Source: Fragilaria radians (Eukaryota; Bacillariophyta; Fragilariophyceae; Fragilariales; Fragilariaceae). Taken from it: a stretch of 64,000 nt of DNA. The stretch spans positions 43,647 to 107,646 of the forward strand of contig CAAAJI010000003.1 of the NCBI GenBank assembly GCA_900642245.1, written 5' to 3'. A program made the position numbers and the translations under genes. Shown here piece after piece: positions 44,955 through 57,429 of the stretch; the stretch's first letter is position 1; each line of letters starts with the position of its first letter. The notes below the pieces were generated by a model that was not told the origin of the DNA, did no database searches, and saw nothing but the letters and a program-made list of their open reading frames with translations.

Positions 44955-46911
44955 ATTTACTTCGACAGTTTTATGTGATTGTTAATGCATTCCCACTTTG
45001 TTTTGTGAGAGGAATCAGTAGAGATTAAGGATTCCCTACAGGGTTTATGGATTTTTTGGTAAGTCAGACTTTGGAGTATCAAACCCACAAGTCACACACG
45101 AGTTCGTGTTCGTCAGCAATACGAGAGCCGATTTGCGAGCGCCATTACCTCTCATTTGGAAAAAAAATTAATTGCAATTAAAATGAGACGCTGATCTTGA
45201 TCAACCAATTCATTCAGTTCAGAAGCGGTGATTAATAATTTTGTTGAAGTGGAGTGCATTGTAAGTCCCCACTCTTATGTATTGTGCGTTCGAGCGGTCA
45301 CGATAAAAGAAAAATGTAAGCTAACGCAACAGTGGAATGAATATTCTGCTATGTTTAATTTTACGACAATATTGAATCTACTTGTTGCGAGTTGCGAGTT
45401 GCATACTAATTTTATTTCTTCCTATCCAAATGCAACCTACAAGTTCATGCATTGCTGATTTTCTCCACTTTTGTGATCTTCACTCTGAGAAAGCTTGATT
45501 GTCCAAACTAGGTATCTCAAGAGATTTTCAACTTAAAGGGATATCCTGTTGAATAGCTTAGAGCACTTACCCAAGCCATTAATTCTTTAATTTCCACATC
45601 ACTTTTGTCAGGAATATAGCTTGAAAGAATCAGAGTGCTTTAGCTGAATTTAATGAAACAATGTTTTGATGTCATTGAATTTGGCATGAGATCGTAAAGC
45701 GGTAATTAAGTAAAGGCTTACTTGTATTACAGGATTGCAACACCTTACAAATCATTCTTTTTCGACCACAAGAAAAATACCTTCAATTGAATACGAGCTT
45801 CAGATGTTGTTGTATGCTAGCTCAAACAACTTGAAGAATTTGAAGTGGCACTAGATTCCTTTCTAGGAAGTTTAGATATTGTTGCATTTTCTGCCAGAAA
45901 AATTAAGGAAATGGATCCCTTCTATTAACTAAAGAGAAAAGAAGAGGTGACACACGGACCAGGTTTCTCAACCTTACCATTCGATCCAAAACTTTGATCC
46001 TTTTCCCTACTAAATAAAAGATAGTACACATCTTCCTAGATTACGGCAGAAAAAAATGCAAGACCGGTGAATTCATTTTGTTCCAGCCCAGTGTGGCATG
46101 TGTAGAGATGACCATAAAACTTGAAATGTCAAGGGATAGAATGAATGTAATTCAATTGATTCATGTATTATATACGCTGAAACAAATATTTGGACTTTTA
46201 CACTACAGTTATCTAGTGCGAGTCGAAAACATGGTCAATTACCAGAACAAAATTCATGCATGTACTTTTAAGTGGTTTGTCGACCTTTTGCTGGGTTAAC
46301 AAAGTAACAATGTTTCATAATTTCAGTAGATTTAGGATATAATACTATGGTGTCATTTTCGATAGTCGGAGTTAAATCGATGTGTCTTTCAGATTATCAG
46401 TTAGCTGGTGAATATGAAAGAACATTGTAAATAAATCTATAATTGTCAGGATGATAAACTTTATTTTCAAAAATGATGCATCACTCCCAAGAGTAAATGA
46501 TAAGGAACAAACGGGATACTCTCTCATTCTTCACTCCAGGTATCCTTTAGGATGCTTGAATCAAATAAAAGAAAGTGTTAGTTATCATTTTTCAATTACA
46601 AGTTTTGCATACTGATTTTTAAGACATGGAATTCTCTTTTCCTCCATTGTTACTATCAAACGCAATTCCTCAACGTCAAATAGCTTTTCATATTTCAATT
46701 TTTTTGAAAGTTTAAACTCGTTGATTCAATTGAGGGATCATAATGTAGTTTACTTCCGAGAGAAATTTATGTATTTTCTGACAATTACATCCATTTTTTG
46801 GAAATACGGTAAGAGTGATTACCATGCATATTGATTATAGTGAGTAAAGTCATTTATTCTTTATTATAAATATATTTTCTAGGCAATGCAGGGAGTATAA
46901 GACATCCTTTG
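44955..46911. other. Intergenic between C1 and C2
   Basis: The left end contains the C1 leader with CTCACAAAACAAAGTGGGAA (read on the minus strand), shared with C2. The rest has no supported gene; frames at 45228-45458 and 46078-46299 carry no recognised motif. Confidence 0.4.
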
Positions 46912-47556
46912 TTAGAGCTCCATGTCGAAAATACCGTCGAAAATGTCATCGTTCTCCTCCTTATTTGGAACGCTTGGGAAAAGGTCCATCAAAGACAAAA
47001 GACTTGGTAAGGGCATGGATGATGATGATGATTCAACATCTGATTCTTGAGCTTTGAATGATTCTTCAATCAAGAACGGCATAAAAGTTGGAGATGCTGA
47101 CTCAAAGTTGTCATCGACCATACTTTGAATAAATCGAATTCTGGTATCTTCAAACGACTTTACATTCTGTCCTTTTTCTTTTGCCGTAGAATTTGTGGCA
47201 ATTGACCCAAAGTTATTATGATCACGGATCCTTCGGAACATACAATACTCTCGATATTCGGCAACCAACAGATCCTCATGTAGCTGAATATCTGAATCTG
47301 ACTTTTTCCTAGTGAATAAAATGGGTTGACTTCTCTGTTTTTGCTGACTTCTTATGATATTTGCCGTTCTCATGCGAGTGATGGCATTCGTGTCACATGC
47401 TTCTTTGTATTTTCGTAGTGATTTCGTCGATAAGCGATCACATAACATATTCACCTCAATTCTGCCTACTGATTTGTTGGTTACTTTCATACTTCCTATG
47501 GTAATATTGGATTCGATTGCTAATGAGAGCTGAGATGAATCTTGGAAACGATGCAT
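46912..47556 (-). CDS. FDMEL-tail family protein C2
   Basis: Largest member, 214 aa, intronless. The frame opens at a GTG (47562), but the ATG at 47556 is two codons in and is preferred. It has an N-terminal extension of about 75 residues before the core. The core reads RSQPILFTRKKSDSDIQLHE and VAEYREYCMFRRIRDH, so Asp replaces Glu in the S-x-E part and Asp replaces Gly near the end. Downstream are LIEESFKAQ, then a Ser run and SMPLPSLLSLMDLFP, an acidic stretch (KEENDDIFD) and the tail DGIFDMEL. Its presence on the same strand as C1, 2 kb away, marks a tandem pair. Function unknown. Confidence 0.8.
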   Translation of the reverse strand: MHRFQDSSQLSLAIESNITIGSMKVTNKSVGRIEVNMLCDRLSTKSLRKYKEACDTNAITRMRTANIIRSQQKQRSQPILFTRKKSDSDIQLHEDLLVAEYREYCMFRRIRDHNNFGSIATNSTAKEKGQNVKSFEDTRIRFIQSMVDDNFESASPTFMPFLIEESFKAQESDVESSSSSMPLPSLLSLMDLFPSVPNKEENDDIFDGIFDMEL

Positions 47557-48931
47557 TCCCACTTTGATTTGTGAGAGGAATCATTAAAGATTCAAGTCTA
47601 CATATTTAGTCAACAAGGTTAAGTGAGTGGAACACGCGTAAAGGAATACTCTGGAATACTATTTTTCTTGTGAAATTAACTCATGGCCACGCTTGAAACG
47701 TGTGCCATCCTTCTCATCGCACAAACCAAATATGGTTAACAATTTATCCTTTATCCCTATAATCTCGAGCGTGGAATGTGATTTGGGGAGGAAATATTAC
47801 CGTTACAGATTAGAATTGGAAATAATCCCGATTTCATCCCCATTTGCTTATACAGTATGCCTTCCTCATGAGATATCCTCAACCATAGCTAGATGATAAA
47901 ATATGTGCATTCTCCCTTGCATTCTTTGTCATTACTACAGTGCTTGAAAGTTAATTATGAGCATCTCATTTACAGTTAACAATATGTAATGGCACCAACA
48001 AGCTGTAGCAAGGTAAAGTTTGTAATGATTAAAAACAGATTTTCGAAACTTATTGTGTACTTAACAACTTCCAATAAATGTAAACCAAGAAAAAGAGGGT
48101 ATGCAAACTCTGTTACCCAGAATGGGTTGAGGACGAGACCAATGACGCCAAAACCATAGAAACAATTTCTAATGAATCAGGTTTCCAATCGGGACTTCGG
48201 CATTTAGATTGCAAGCATAGTTGCCAATTTGAAAAAGAAGCTACCTCAAGTCAGATCTAACTGATATCCATTGAGGAAACTAACAATAGATGGTGACCGA
48301 GAACCATGAATCGTATTTCACAGAGAAATATCATGTTCGTCTCCACACAAAGATGAAAATTGAAGGCTATTTCAACCAGAACTTGAAAGATTGAATGATC
48401 AAAGTTTGTGGAAGTTTGAAGGGGAGAGAACAAAAAGCTGCCTAAAACATTTGGGATTGTGTCATCGAGGATGCAAAAGCACATCTTGGATTCTCACCCT
48501 TTCAAAGTTAAGCGGATCTTACCGCCCCACTTCCCTTCTTGCGTGTACAAGAGCTGCTACCATATTTCCAGTGGCAAATAAATGACATCACTTCTTTTGT
48601 GGGCAACAAAAATGCCTTTCATTGGCTGTAACAGCCATAGAATCAATTTGCCAGTAATAACCTATAGGGGCTTAAGACATGAATATTAGAAAACTGCAAA
48701 AAAATGTATGTCAAAAATGACGGTTCAAATCTTAAGCATTAATATTATTCAATACTAAAATCAACTCACTATATTTTTCTCATAATGCATTAATTCTCTG
48801 AATACCTGACTGTGTAACTTGTTGTAAGTAACAGTATACAATAGTTAACAATACCACCGCATGCTACATATGGTTATTCTAACTTGGGTTATTTGTATTT
48901 TTAAATCAGCATTTTTGACACACACTTTCTC
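47557..48931. other. Intergenic with a decayed coding relic
   Basis: Most of the interval shows nothing. At 48391-48585 (plus strand) a frame without a proper start reads SLWKFEGERTKSCLKHLGLC and ends in a Cys/Ala-rich ACTRAATIFP. The composition looks like real protein. Stops break the frame upstream (48.1-48.39 kb). It may be the 3' end of a pseudogene whose family I cannot name. Confidence 0.4.
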
Positions 48932-50449
48932 ATGACCAGATTGTTGTATGTCCTTATTAATATTCTACTCTGCATTATTGGCCCGGTGATTTCCTTGGAG
49001 GAAGAATGTAAGATAGGTGCCGATGGGAGTTGCACAAGCGAGTCATGCGTCGACGAACATGAAAAGTGCAGCATTTGGATGAGCCAAGGTAAAGAATAAC
49101 ATCGAATTTCATAGAGAGTCATCAAAGGATTCGATTGCCTTTCCATGATTGACTTCAGATTTAGATCTAACGAAGTATTTTCTGATATCAAAGGAGAATG
49201 CGATGCAAATCCAAACTATATGCTTCGAAGCTGTCGAAAATCGTGTGAAACTTGTAATATCATTGACGAAATGGAGCTCAGTGCCTTGATCGCAAGAAAG
49301 TTGGCGTTATACGAAGTCGGAGGCGATGAGTCATTGCTTGAAACACCCTATGGTATTACCCAAGTCATAGATGAAAGTTCAAAGTCTCAAATTATGGAGG
49401 TTATTACTAATTTTACGGCGTACATGGAAAATATTGTTTTTAAAGACCCAAGTTACAAGGATGTCAAGAAAACATGCAGGAATCGAGAGGGAAACTGTGC
49501 ATTTTGGGCAAGCCTTGGAGAATGTGAAAACGTAAGAGTTCTGAATTGTTCATTGTTTGTTGTTTTTATTTTTGCTTTGAAAATTCTTACACATATGAAT
49601 TTCTTGTAGAACCCAAATTACATGGCAAAGTTTTGTGCACCTAGTTGTGGAACTTGTCATCAGCTGGACTTTAAGTTTCGTTGTCCTCTCAATACATCAG
49701 AACCAGAAGCATTGCAACCAGGAGATCTCCATAAAATGTTTGAACGAATTGTAGGAGACGAATATTATCAACAGTTTGAGCCTACAATTTTGAGTATGCC
49801 GAATCCCTCAGCGGGTCAAAAAGAATCAGGAATTGTGGATGGACCGTGGGTAGTGGTCTTAGATAAGTTTGTGTTGCCGGAAGAATGTGACCGTCTAATT
49901 GACCTTGGAGCAACTGAAGGGTACGTCGAAAGCGCCGACGTCGGAAAGAAGAATTTCGACGGTACCTATGACAAGTCCATCAACATGGGTCGCACATCGA
50001 CGAATGCATGGTGCGAAGGTGTTTGCTACGAGGACAAAATGGCACGAAACGTCACAGGTCGCATTGAGAATGTGACTGGAATTCCAGAGGCGAATTCTGA
50101 GTGCCTGCAGCTCCTGCGATATGAGCCTGGTCAGTACTACAATACGCATCACGACTACATTCCTCATCAAATCGATAGACAGATGGGTGTCCGAACATTG
50201 ACAGTGTTTTTGTACCTTAATGACGTTGATGCGGGAGGTGGTACGGAGTTTCCTAATCTAGGTTTGACAGTTCAACCAAAGAAAGGAAGAGCGTTGATAT
50301 GGCCATCAGTGTTGAATGAAAATCCTAACGCAATGGATCAAAGAACGGAGCATGGTGCTTTACCTGTAGAAAAGGGTGTAAAATATGGAGCAAATGCCTG
50401 GCTACATCAGAGAGATATCAAAGATTTGATGAAGGCTGGATGTGCTTGA
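48932..50449 (+). CDS. ShK-domain prolyl 4-hydroxylase, copy 3
   Basis: Probable secretory prolyl 4-hydroxylase, 444 aa, from exons 48932-49088, 49194-49531 and 49610-50449 (introns of 105 and 78 bp, GT-AG, frame restored). The first exon encodes the signal peptide MTRLLYVLINILLCIIGPV and the first half of ShK 1. ShK 1 is completed across intron 1 (KCSIWMSQ-GECDANPNYML). ShK 2 (CRNREGNCAFWASLGECEN-NPNYM) spans intron 2. The catalytic domain keeps HHD in NTHHDYIPH, the distal His in TEHGALPV, Lys in GVKYG, and the C-terminal Gly-Cys. Its introns and exon 2 are almost identical to copy 4 (58167-59684). Exon 3 has more differences, mostly silent. Confidence 0.94.
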
Positions 50450-51243
50450 ACTTGTACACTTTCAGGGAAACATCAAGTTGACAGGCATCGACACTCACAA
50501 AAAGTACTTCCACTATTTATTTCAACACCATAATGTTAAAATGAGTATGTTACAAGAAGACTTTAGAATTAATTTATTGTTGCTAAATAATTTGTTTGAG
50601 AATTCATATGATTTTCTCTCATAGACACAAGTAGTTATTATACCAAGTTGACAAGGACCTACTAGAAATGATACATCCTCGCCCATTTTTTTACTTTAGG
50701 TTAAAGTTTGAGATGCTTCGGTTTCACTCTAATTACGTCGATTTGAGCATACCGTTTGACCTAATGTCACTTCATTACCAGTTTTTTCATCATCTATTTA
50801 CTTCAATGCATTGAGGTAATTCAACTATCTCTGCTATCTTTTGAATGGAATTCCCTACATCTTTTTTTAGCCTTATGATTAAAACCAATTAGGTTATCCT
50901 TTAGCTGCACTAGCTAGCAACACAAATGAAAGGTATAATCTGCGTTAGACTATTTCTATTTCAATCTTGTGTAGTCGTAAATTCAAGAGATGAATGAACT
51001 TCTCTTGAAGAGTTGTTCAATCTTGTGTCTGCACCTTCACTTGAAGAATTGGAAGTACTCTTCAACTCCCAATAAGGACAAAGTGGGATTGTACCTTCAA
51101 CTCCCAAGATATTGAAGAGTTGTTTTTGTAACCTTATCTTATATAGATCAAGTTTATTACCATTTAGATAGATTGGTTCTGTAAAGTATCAAATACACTT
51201 TCCATTTACAAGCAATATTTAGTCATCTCTGAATTTGTCTGAT
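50450..51243. other. Intergenic, AT-rich, GAAGAGTTG-rich patch
   Basis: No gene seen. Between 51000 and 51140 short words GAAGAGTTG and CTTCAACTC recur in both orientations and could form hairpins. This may be a remnant of an LTR or other structured repeat. Confidence 0.35.
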
Positions 51244-53414
51244 GATTCACTGTGATCCAAATTTGTGGGAGGAACGAAAAGGATAGCTAACTTGTAAGTG
51301 TTCAGGACTAGATGAGTAAACATAAAAACATCTTAATTATGTTATTACTTACTTGTACTAACAATTAATGGACATCTCCGATACCGGTGCACAAAGACAT
51401 CTCTTAGTATATTACTCTAATATTAGACTGGATATTGCTCATGTGACGCTCTCTTCCAATCACAGGCTAGTAAACCAAATCTCACTTTCTGCAGATTGTT
51501 ACGATATGTTTCTCAAAGGTTTCCTTATGATCATTCTTAGGAGAAGTGTACTCGTGCTTGCCACCCCAAAGTGCAATCTTGATAAGGCCGTCTTTGAAGA
51601 ATTCTAAGATACATGACACTTCTTGGTTTTGACATTATGGTATTGACATTATAGGTACGAAGGCCTACTGACACTTTTTCTGCCATGAAAATTGGTAAAT
51701 TTTTGTTAGTTCTATGAACAATATGTTGTTTCACTGAAATTCTCAAGCTTTCAAGGAGGCAATAAACAAGAGCGAGAGAATATGTTTCTGTAATTAAAGC
51801 ACTTGGTTTACAAGTCTCTAGTTCTGATAATTTAAATGAACACATTCAAAATGTACATATTATTTTGATGACAGGAAAAGGAGTGGTCACAAAATTTCCA
51901 TTAATTTACGAGATTAAGTGGATGAGAAACCTTCATCGATGCTATGTCTAACCACTCCTATTCATGCTATTGCAATTGCATCTGCACATTCAATGTTGAC
52001 GCTCCAAAATATAACAATTTTTGTACCAGATGTTAAACCATGGGACAATCATCTCCACGAGACGTATTTACCGGAACACTTTCGATAGATTATGCAACCC
52101 TTGATAGAGCTGGTCGTATGATCAATCCCCCAAAAATACTTTTTGTTGACAAAACTTCAAACTCTCAATATTGATCAAAATTACTCAGCTTTATTTTTAA
52201 GTTACAAAATTGAACTTTTAATTAATTTGAAGGCTTCTACACCTTTTCCAACGTGTCAGATACGAGAGTTTTCATTTGACATGAAATACTTAAGTTGTTC
52301 AAAAGTGAATTTGGTCTTCTCACAGATACGACTGATCTTCCTGCTTATGAAAACAAGCGTAAAGGAAAGATTCCATCCGGATTATTCCCTATCTAGACTG
52401 AAGCACTTGGCTGTACTTTAAAACTGTTTCCAAGGAAGCATCAGTAGTGGAATCGGTTAGTTTAGGCAATCATAAGCATTATGGCTTGGTTGATATCTGC
52501 CGTAAAAATTGCACCATTATTGTCGTTTCTCGCAAGGATTGGCAACTTCTCCAAAATTCCCAAGCTTTCTAGAAGGTAGTAGACACCAACCTGATCTCCT
52601 TTACAGCCTCTGGTATTGCCATGTATTTGGCTTCACTGATTGTCAAAGAGTTGCCTTTCTGGCCCTTTGACCACCAACAGATTGGTCCTCGCAACAAAGA
52701 GCATTAATGATGAACCTTATTATGCTTATGCAACTCCCCCATCCCAACGACTATAGCTATACACCACAAAACTTCAAATCTATGTCTTCCTTTTTTGAAT
52801 GATTAGAGTAACTTGGAATCACGGACAAACTTGATTATTCTTTTCCTTGGAGGCCACTAGGGTTGTCTCCATGCACCTAGATGGCTCTTTTATGTATGCT
52901 TGATTAATGCAACAACGTTTCATCACCTAATCAGTTTCCAACTTCCTTCAATTCCTGGTCTCACAATTTTGAAACGAGGCATTCCAAATGTGTTATGGTT
53001 TCTCTACGTTTAGCCCACGAGTCCACACCAGGAAGCTGAAAGGCTTTATCAAAGCTTACTGGCTGTCTTGGACCTTCAAGTATCAACAATGCAATACCTG
53101 CTTGGTCTAGAATCATATCCCTTTATGAACTTGTGGTAACAATAAACTTGAAGCATCATGAATTAACCATTGTTGTGGTTTCTTCATTACTTTTTGCAGA
53201 TTAGACTTATGATCAATGCTTTAGATGATTTCCTGTCCTTTCCAATGGATTCATCATCATCCGTATGGCCCCAATCTCCAAAACATGTACTAAATTACAC
53301 TGTGTAAGCTACACAAGTATGACTTGGATGGTATCCACGGACCATGAGGATTGTTCCTCGATCCTTGAGCTTTGACTGGACCTTACAGAGAAATGTTAAA
53401 CCGTTTGGGATATT
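51244..53414. repeat. Segmental duplication, copy 1 (copia debris), ends at assembly gap
   Basis: Near-identical to 54002-57062, starting GATTCACTGTGATCCAAATT and running up to the N gap at GTTTGGGATAT. It contains minus-strand copia remnants: RNase H at about 52740-52560 (ISEAKYMAIPEA and the preceding RSKGQKGN-like segment) and integrase-end sequence at 53390-53200. It lacks an 868-bp segment present in copy 2 at 54551-55418. It also differs by small indels at about 51625, 52894 and 53200. Confidence 0.93.
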
Positions 53415-53662
53415 NNNNNNNNNNNNNNNNNNNNNNNNNNNNNNNNNNNNNNNNNNNNNNNNNNNNNNNNNNNNNNNNNNNNNNNNNNNNNNNNNNNNNN
53501 NNNNNNNNNNNNNNNNNNNNNNNNNNNNNNNNNNNNNNNNNNNNNNNNNNNNNNNNNNNNNNNNNNNNNNNNNNNNNNNNNNNNNNNNNNNNNNNNNNNN
53601 NNNNNNNNNNNNNNNNNNNNNNNNNNNNNNNNNNNNNNNNNNNNNNNNNNNNNNNNNNNNNN
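53415..53662. other. Assembly gap (248 N)
   Basis: A run of N within the duplicated block. Copy 2 continues without interruption past the equivalent position (57062), so the gap probably marks where the assembler could not resolve the repeat. Open frames that cross it are meaningless. Confidence 0.99.
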
Positions 53663-54001
53663 AGGAGCTAATCAAAAGTACAAACAAGATAATAAATGAA
53701 AATTATCTTGAGTAAGAAAAAAGAGATGATTTTCTAATCATCATTGTTCATAAACACTTTGATGTTATCAAAGGATATAAATGTATTATTAATATCTCTA
53801 TCCCAAGTACGGGATAAGAGAAAATAGCACTTATGTCAGTGGATCAGATTGAACCTGATCCAGTTCGGTGTTTTTTACATATGGAAGTCTACGCTAGTAT
53901 TGTTTCTACATACAGCGTAATATTAGATTGATAAAATAGATCATAATTTTTACACCTTGAAAATTCGTTCGTAAATGCGCATATCCACCTGGGATAGAGC
54001 A
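53663..54001. other. Single-copy spacer between the two duplication copies
   Basis: About 340 bp with no gene. It includes a perfect 7-bp hairpin (GGATCAG...CTGATCC) near 53841. Confidence 0.4.
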
Positions 54002-57000
54002 GATTCACTGTGATCCAAATTTGTGGGAGGAACGAAAAGGATAGTTAACTTGTAAGTGTTCAGGACTAGATGAGTAAACATAAAAACATCTTAATTATGT
54101 TATTACTTACTTGTACTAACAATTAATGGACATCTCCGATACCGGTGCACAAAAACATCTCTTAGTGTATTACTCTAATATTAGACTGGATATTGCTCAT
54201 GTGACGCTCTCTTCCAATCACAGGCTAGTAAACCAAATATCACTTTCTGCAGATTGTTACGATATGTTTCTCAAAGGTTTCCTTATGATCATTCTTAGGA
54301 GAAGTGTACTCGTGCTTGCCACCCCAAAGTGCAATCTTGATAAGGCCGTCTTTGAAGAATTCTAAGATACATGACACTTCTTGGTATTGACATTATAGGT
54401 ACGAAGGCCTACTGACACTTTTTCTGCCATGAAAATTGGTAAATTTTTGTTAGTTCTATGAACAATACGTTGTTTCACTGAAATTCTCATGCTTTCAAGG
54501 AGGCATTAAACAAGAGCGAGAGAATATGTTTCTGTAATTAAGGCACTTGGGTTACTTTGTGTGCCATTAATTACGTTGTATTTGATAGAATTGTCTGCAT
54601 GAAGGGTTGATACTTTTTTATTTATTGCTTCAAATATGCATAATTCATTGACAGCATGAAAATTAATTTGTTATTCTTAATCTATTATCGTCTGAAAGGG
54701 TAAATAGATATATTTTTGACCTTGATGAATGCGACATATTAAGTTAAATCCATTATTAAGCATTGACAAATTGCAATACAACACAAACCATTTAGTTTAG
54801 CATTTAACACATTTTTTCTAAGACACAATCCGCATTAAGGAATCAAACAGCAACCATACATCATCCAGCACTAATAAATAGAATATGATCCATGATAAAG
54901 CATCACAAGAAGATCCCCATCATCCTACCCACTACTTAGAGCCTCCTTCGCATATAGTATACATCAAGCACTGACCAAGCATCAATCAGCCTTTAAACGA
55001 TTACAAAATTAAACCAACTATAAAACTTCTTACAAGAGAATATCCATAAAGAAGATATTAAATTGTGATCAAATATATTCCATCCTTTAAACATCAAATC
55101 ACATATCAACCATTGAACTCCCAAACATACACTCAATATGAATACGACATCAACACATGGCTTTGAAAGCATAACTTCAAATTCCTATTCATTTATCACA
55201 CAAGTTTCATTAGGATACATGTTTTGATATATGACCTCCACCTTTTCTCAAGTTACCTATATGCTGCAGTGACATCAAATGGCCTTTACAGTAGACAGTG
55301 CGTTATTTCCTCTCCATGTGGAATTAGAGTGCATAGTTTGAACTTTCAATCAATACGCATTTACAATACACAATCAAGTTTCATGAATTCTAAAGTCAGT
55401 GCAACACGAAATATTGTACAAGTCTCTAGTTCTGATAATTTAAATGAACACATTCAAAATGTACATATTCTTTTGATGACAGGAAAAGGAGCGGTCACAA
55501 AATTTCCATTAATTTACGAGATTAAGTGGACGAGAAACCTTCATCGATGCTATGTCTAACCACTCCTATGCATGCTATTACAATTGCATCTGCACATTCA
55601 ATGTTGACGCTCCAAAATATAACAATTTTTGTACCAGATGTTAAACCATGGGACAATCATCTCCACGAGACGTATTTACCGGAACACTTTCGATAGATTA
55701 TGCAACCCTTGATAGAGCTGGTCGTATGATCAATCCCCCAAAAATAGTTTTTGTTGACAAAACTTCAAACTCTCAATATTGATCAAAATTACTCAGCTTT
55801 ATTTCTAAGTTACAAAATTGAACTTTTAATTAATTTGAAGGCTTCTACACCTTTTCCAACGTGTCAGATACGAGAGTTTTCATTTGACATGAACTACTTA
55901 AGTTGCTCAAAAGTGAATTTGGTCTTCTCACAGATACGACTGATCTTCCTGCTTATGAAAACAAGCGTAAAGGAAAGATTCCATCCGGATTATTCCCTAT
56001 CTAGACTGAAGCACTTGGCTGTACTTTAAAACTGTTTCCAAGGAAGCATCAGTAGTGGAATCGGTTAGTTTAGGCAATCATAAGCATTATGGCTTGGTTG
56101 ATATCTGCCGTAAAAATTGCACCATTATTGTCGTTTCTCGCAAGGATTGGCAACTTCTCCAAAATTCCCGAGCTTTCTAGAAGGTAGTAGACACCAACCT
56201 GATCTCCTTTAAAGCCTCTGGTATTGCCATGTATTTGGCTTCACTGATTGTCAAAGTGTTGCCTTTCTGGCCCTTTGACCTCCAACAGATTGGTCCTCGC
56301 AACAAAGAGCATTCATGATGAATCTTATGATGCTTATGCAACTCCCCCATCCCAATGACTATAGCTATACACCACAAAACTTCAAATCTATGTCTTCCTT
56401 TTTTGAATGATCAGAGTAACTTGGAATCATGGACAAACTGGATTATTCTTTTCCTTGGAGGCCACTAGGGTTGTCTCCATGCACCTAGATGGCTCTTTTA
56501 CCACATTCCTGATGTCAGGTTTTGTATGCTTGATTAATGCAACAACGTTTCATCACCTAATCAGTTTCCCAACTTCCTTCAATTGTTGGTCTCACAATTT
56601 TGAAACGAGGCATTCCAAATGTGTTATGGTTTCTCTACGTTTAGCCCACGAGTCCACACCAGGAAGCTGAAAGGCTTTATCAAAGCTTACTGGCTGTCTT
56701 GGAACTTCAAATATCAACAATGCAATACCTGCTTGGTCTAGAATCATCTCCCTTTATGAACTTGTTGTATCAATAAACTTGAAGCATCATGAATTAACCA
56801 TTGTTGTGGTTTCTTCATTACATTTTGCAGCTTAGACTTTGCAGTCTTCTTTACAGTCATGATCAATGCTTTAGATGCTTTCCTGTCCTTTCCAATGGAT
56901 TCATCATCATCCGTATGGCCCATCACTCCAAAAGATGTACTAAATTACACTGTGTAAGCTACACAAGTACGACTTGGATGGTATCCACGGACCATGAGGA

Positions 57001-57062
57001 TTGTTCCTCGATCCTTGAGCTTTGACTGGACCTTACAGAGATATGTTGAACCGTTTGGGATA
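54002..57062. repeat. Segmental duplication, copy 2 (copia debris)
   Basis: Second copy of 51244-53414 with an extra 868 bp at 54551-55418. Minus-strand copia remnants are clearer here. RNase H is at 56377-56177 (ICWRSKGQKGNTLTISEAKY). The integrase C-terminal region is at 57060-56744 (KLKDRGTILMVRGYHPS, then TDDDESIGKDRK-type linker). All are broken by stops. It leads into copia RT debris of opposite orientation and then P4H copy 4. Confidence 0.93.
54551..55418. repeat. 868-bp segment present only in duplication copy 2
   Basis: Compared with copy 1, the sequence between CACTTGG and CAAGTCTCTAG is expanded. The left edge GTTAC and right edge GTAC resemble a short target duplication of TTAC in copy 1, which would fit an insertion. 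Terminal inverted repeats are not evident. It has no coding potential I can recognise. Confidence 0.6.
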
Positions 57063-57429
57063 TCAGTGGTAGATAAACCTCTAGATGTAAAATGGGTTTA
57101 GTTTTCGTGGGAAAAAGGCAGAGAGTGCTGATATTGATGGGGCTCATTAAAACCTTAAAAACAACGGCATGTAGGCTATATTCAATGAAATAATGCTGGA
57201 GAAAATTATGCTCTGATAAGGAAAATTGACAATGAGGGAGCAAAAATATTCTAGTCAAGATGTCTACCAAGAGATACATGATAAAGGCCTTAGATTCCAC
57301 CAATTCATGTTAGAATGAAGGAATCAGCCAATACGGATGCTGATTAATTAATCAAGTAATAGACTCAGATAAAATAGCCAGTCGTAGCTAGTGATCCAGA
57401 GGCGCTTCAATTCCGCCAAAAGGTTGTAC

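Noticed and set aside
51368..51607. 79-codon frame repeated almost unchanged at 54126-54365
   Set aside because: Conservation is explained by the recent segmental duplication, the surrounding non-coding DNA is equally conserved, and there is no recognised motif.
53295..53715. Open frames running through the N gap
   Set aside because: They are artefacts of translating unknown bases.
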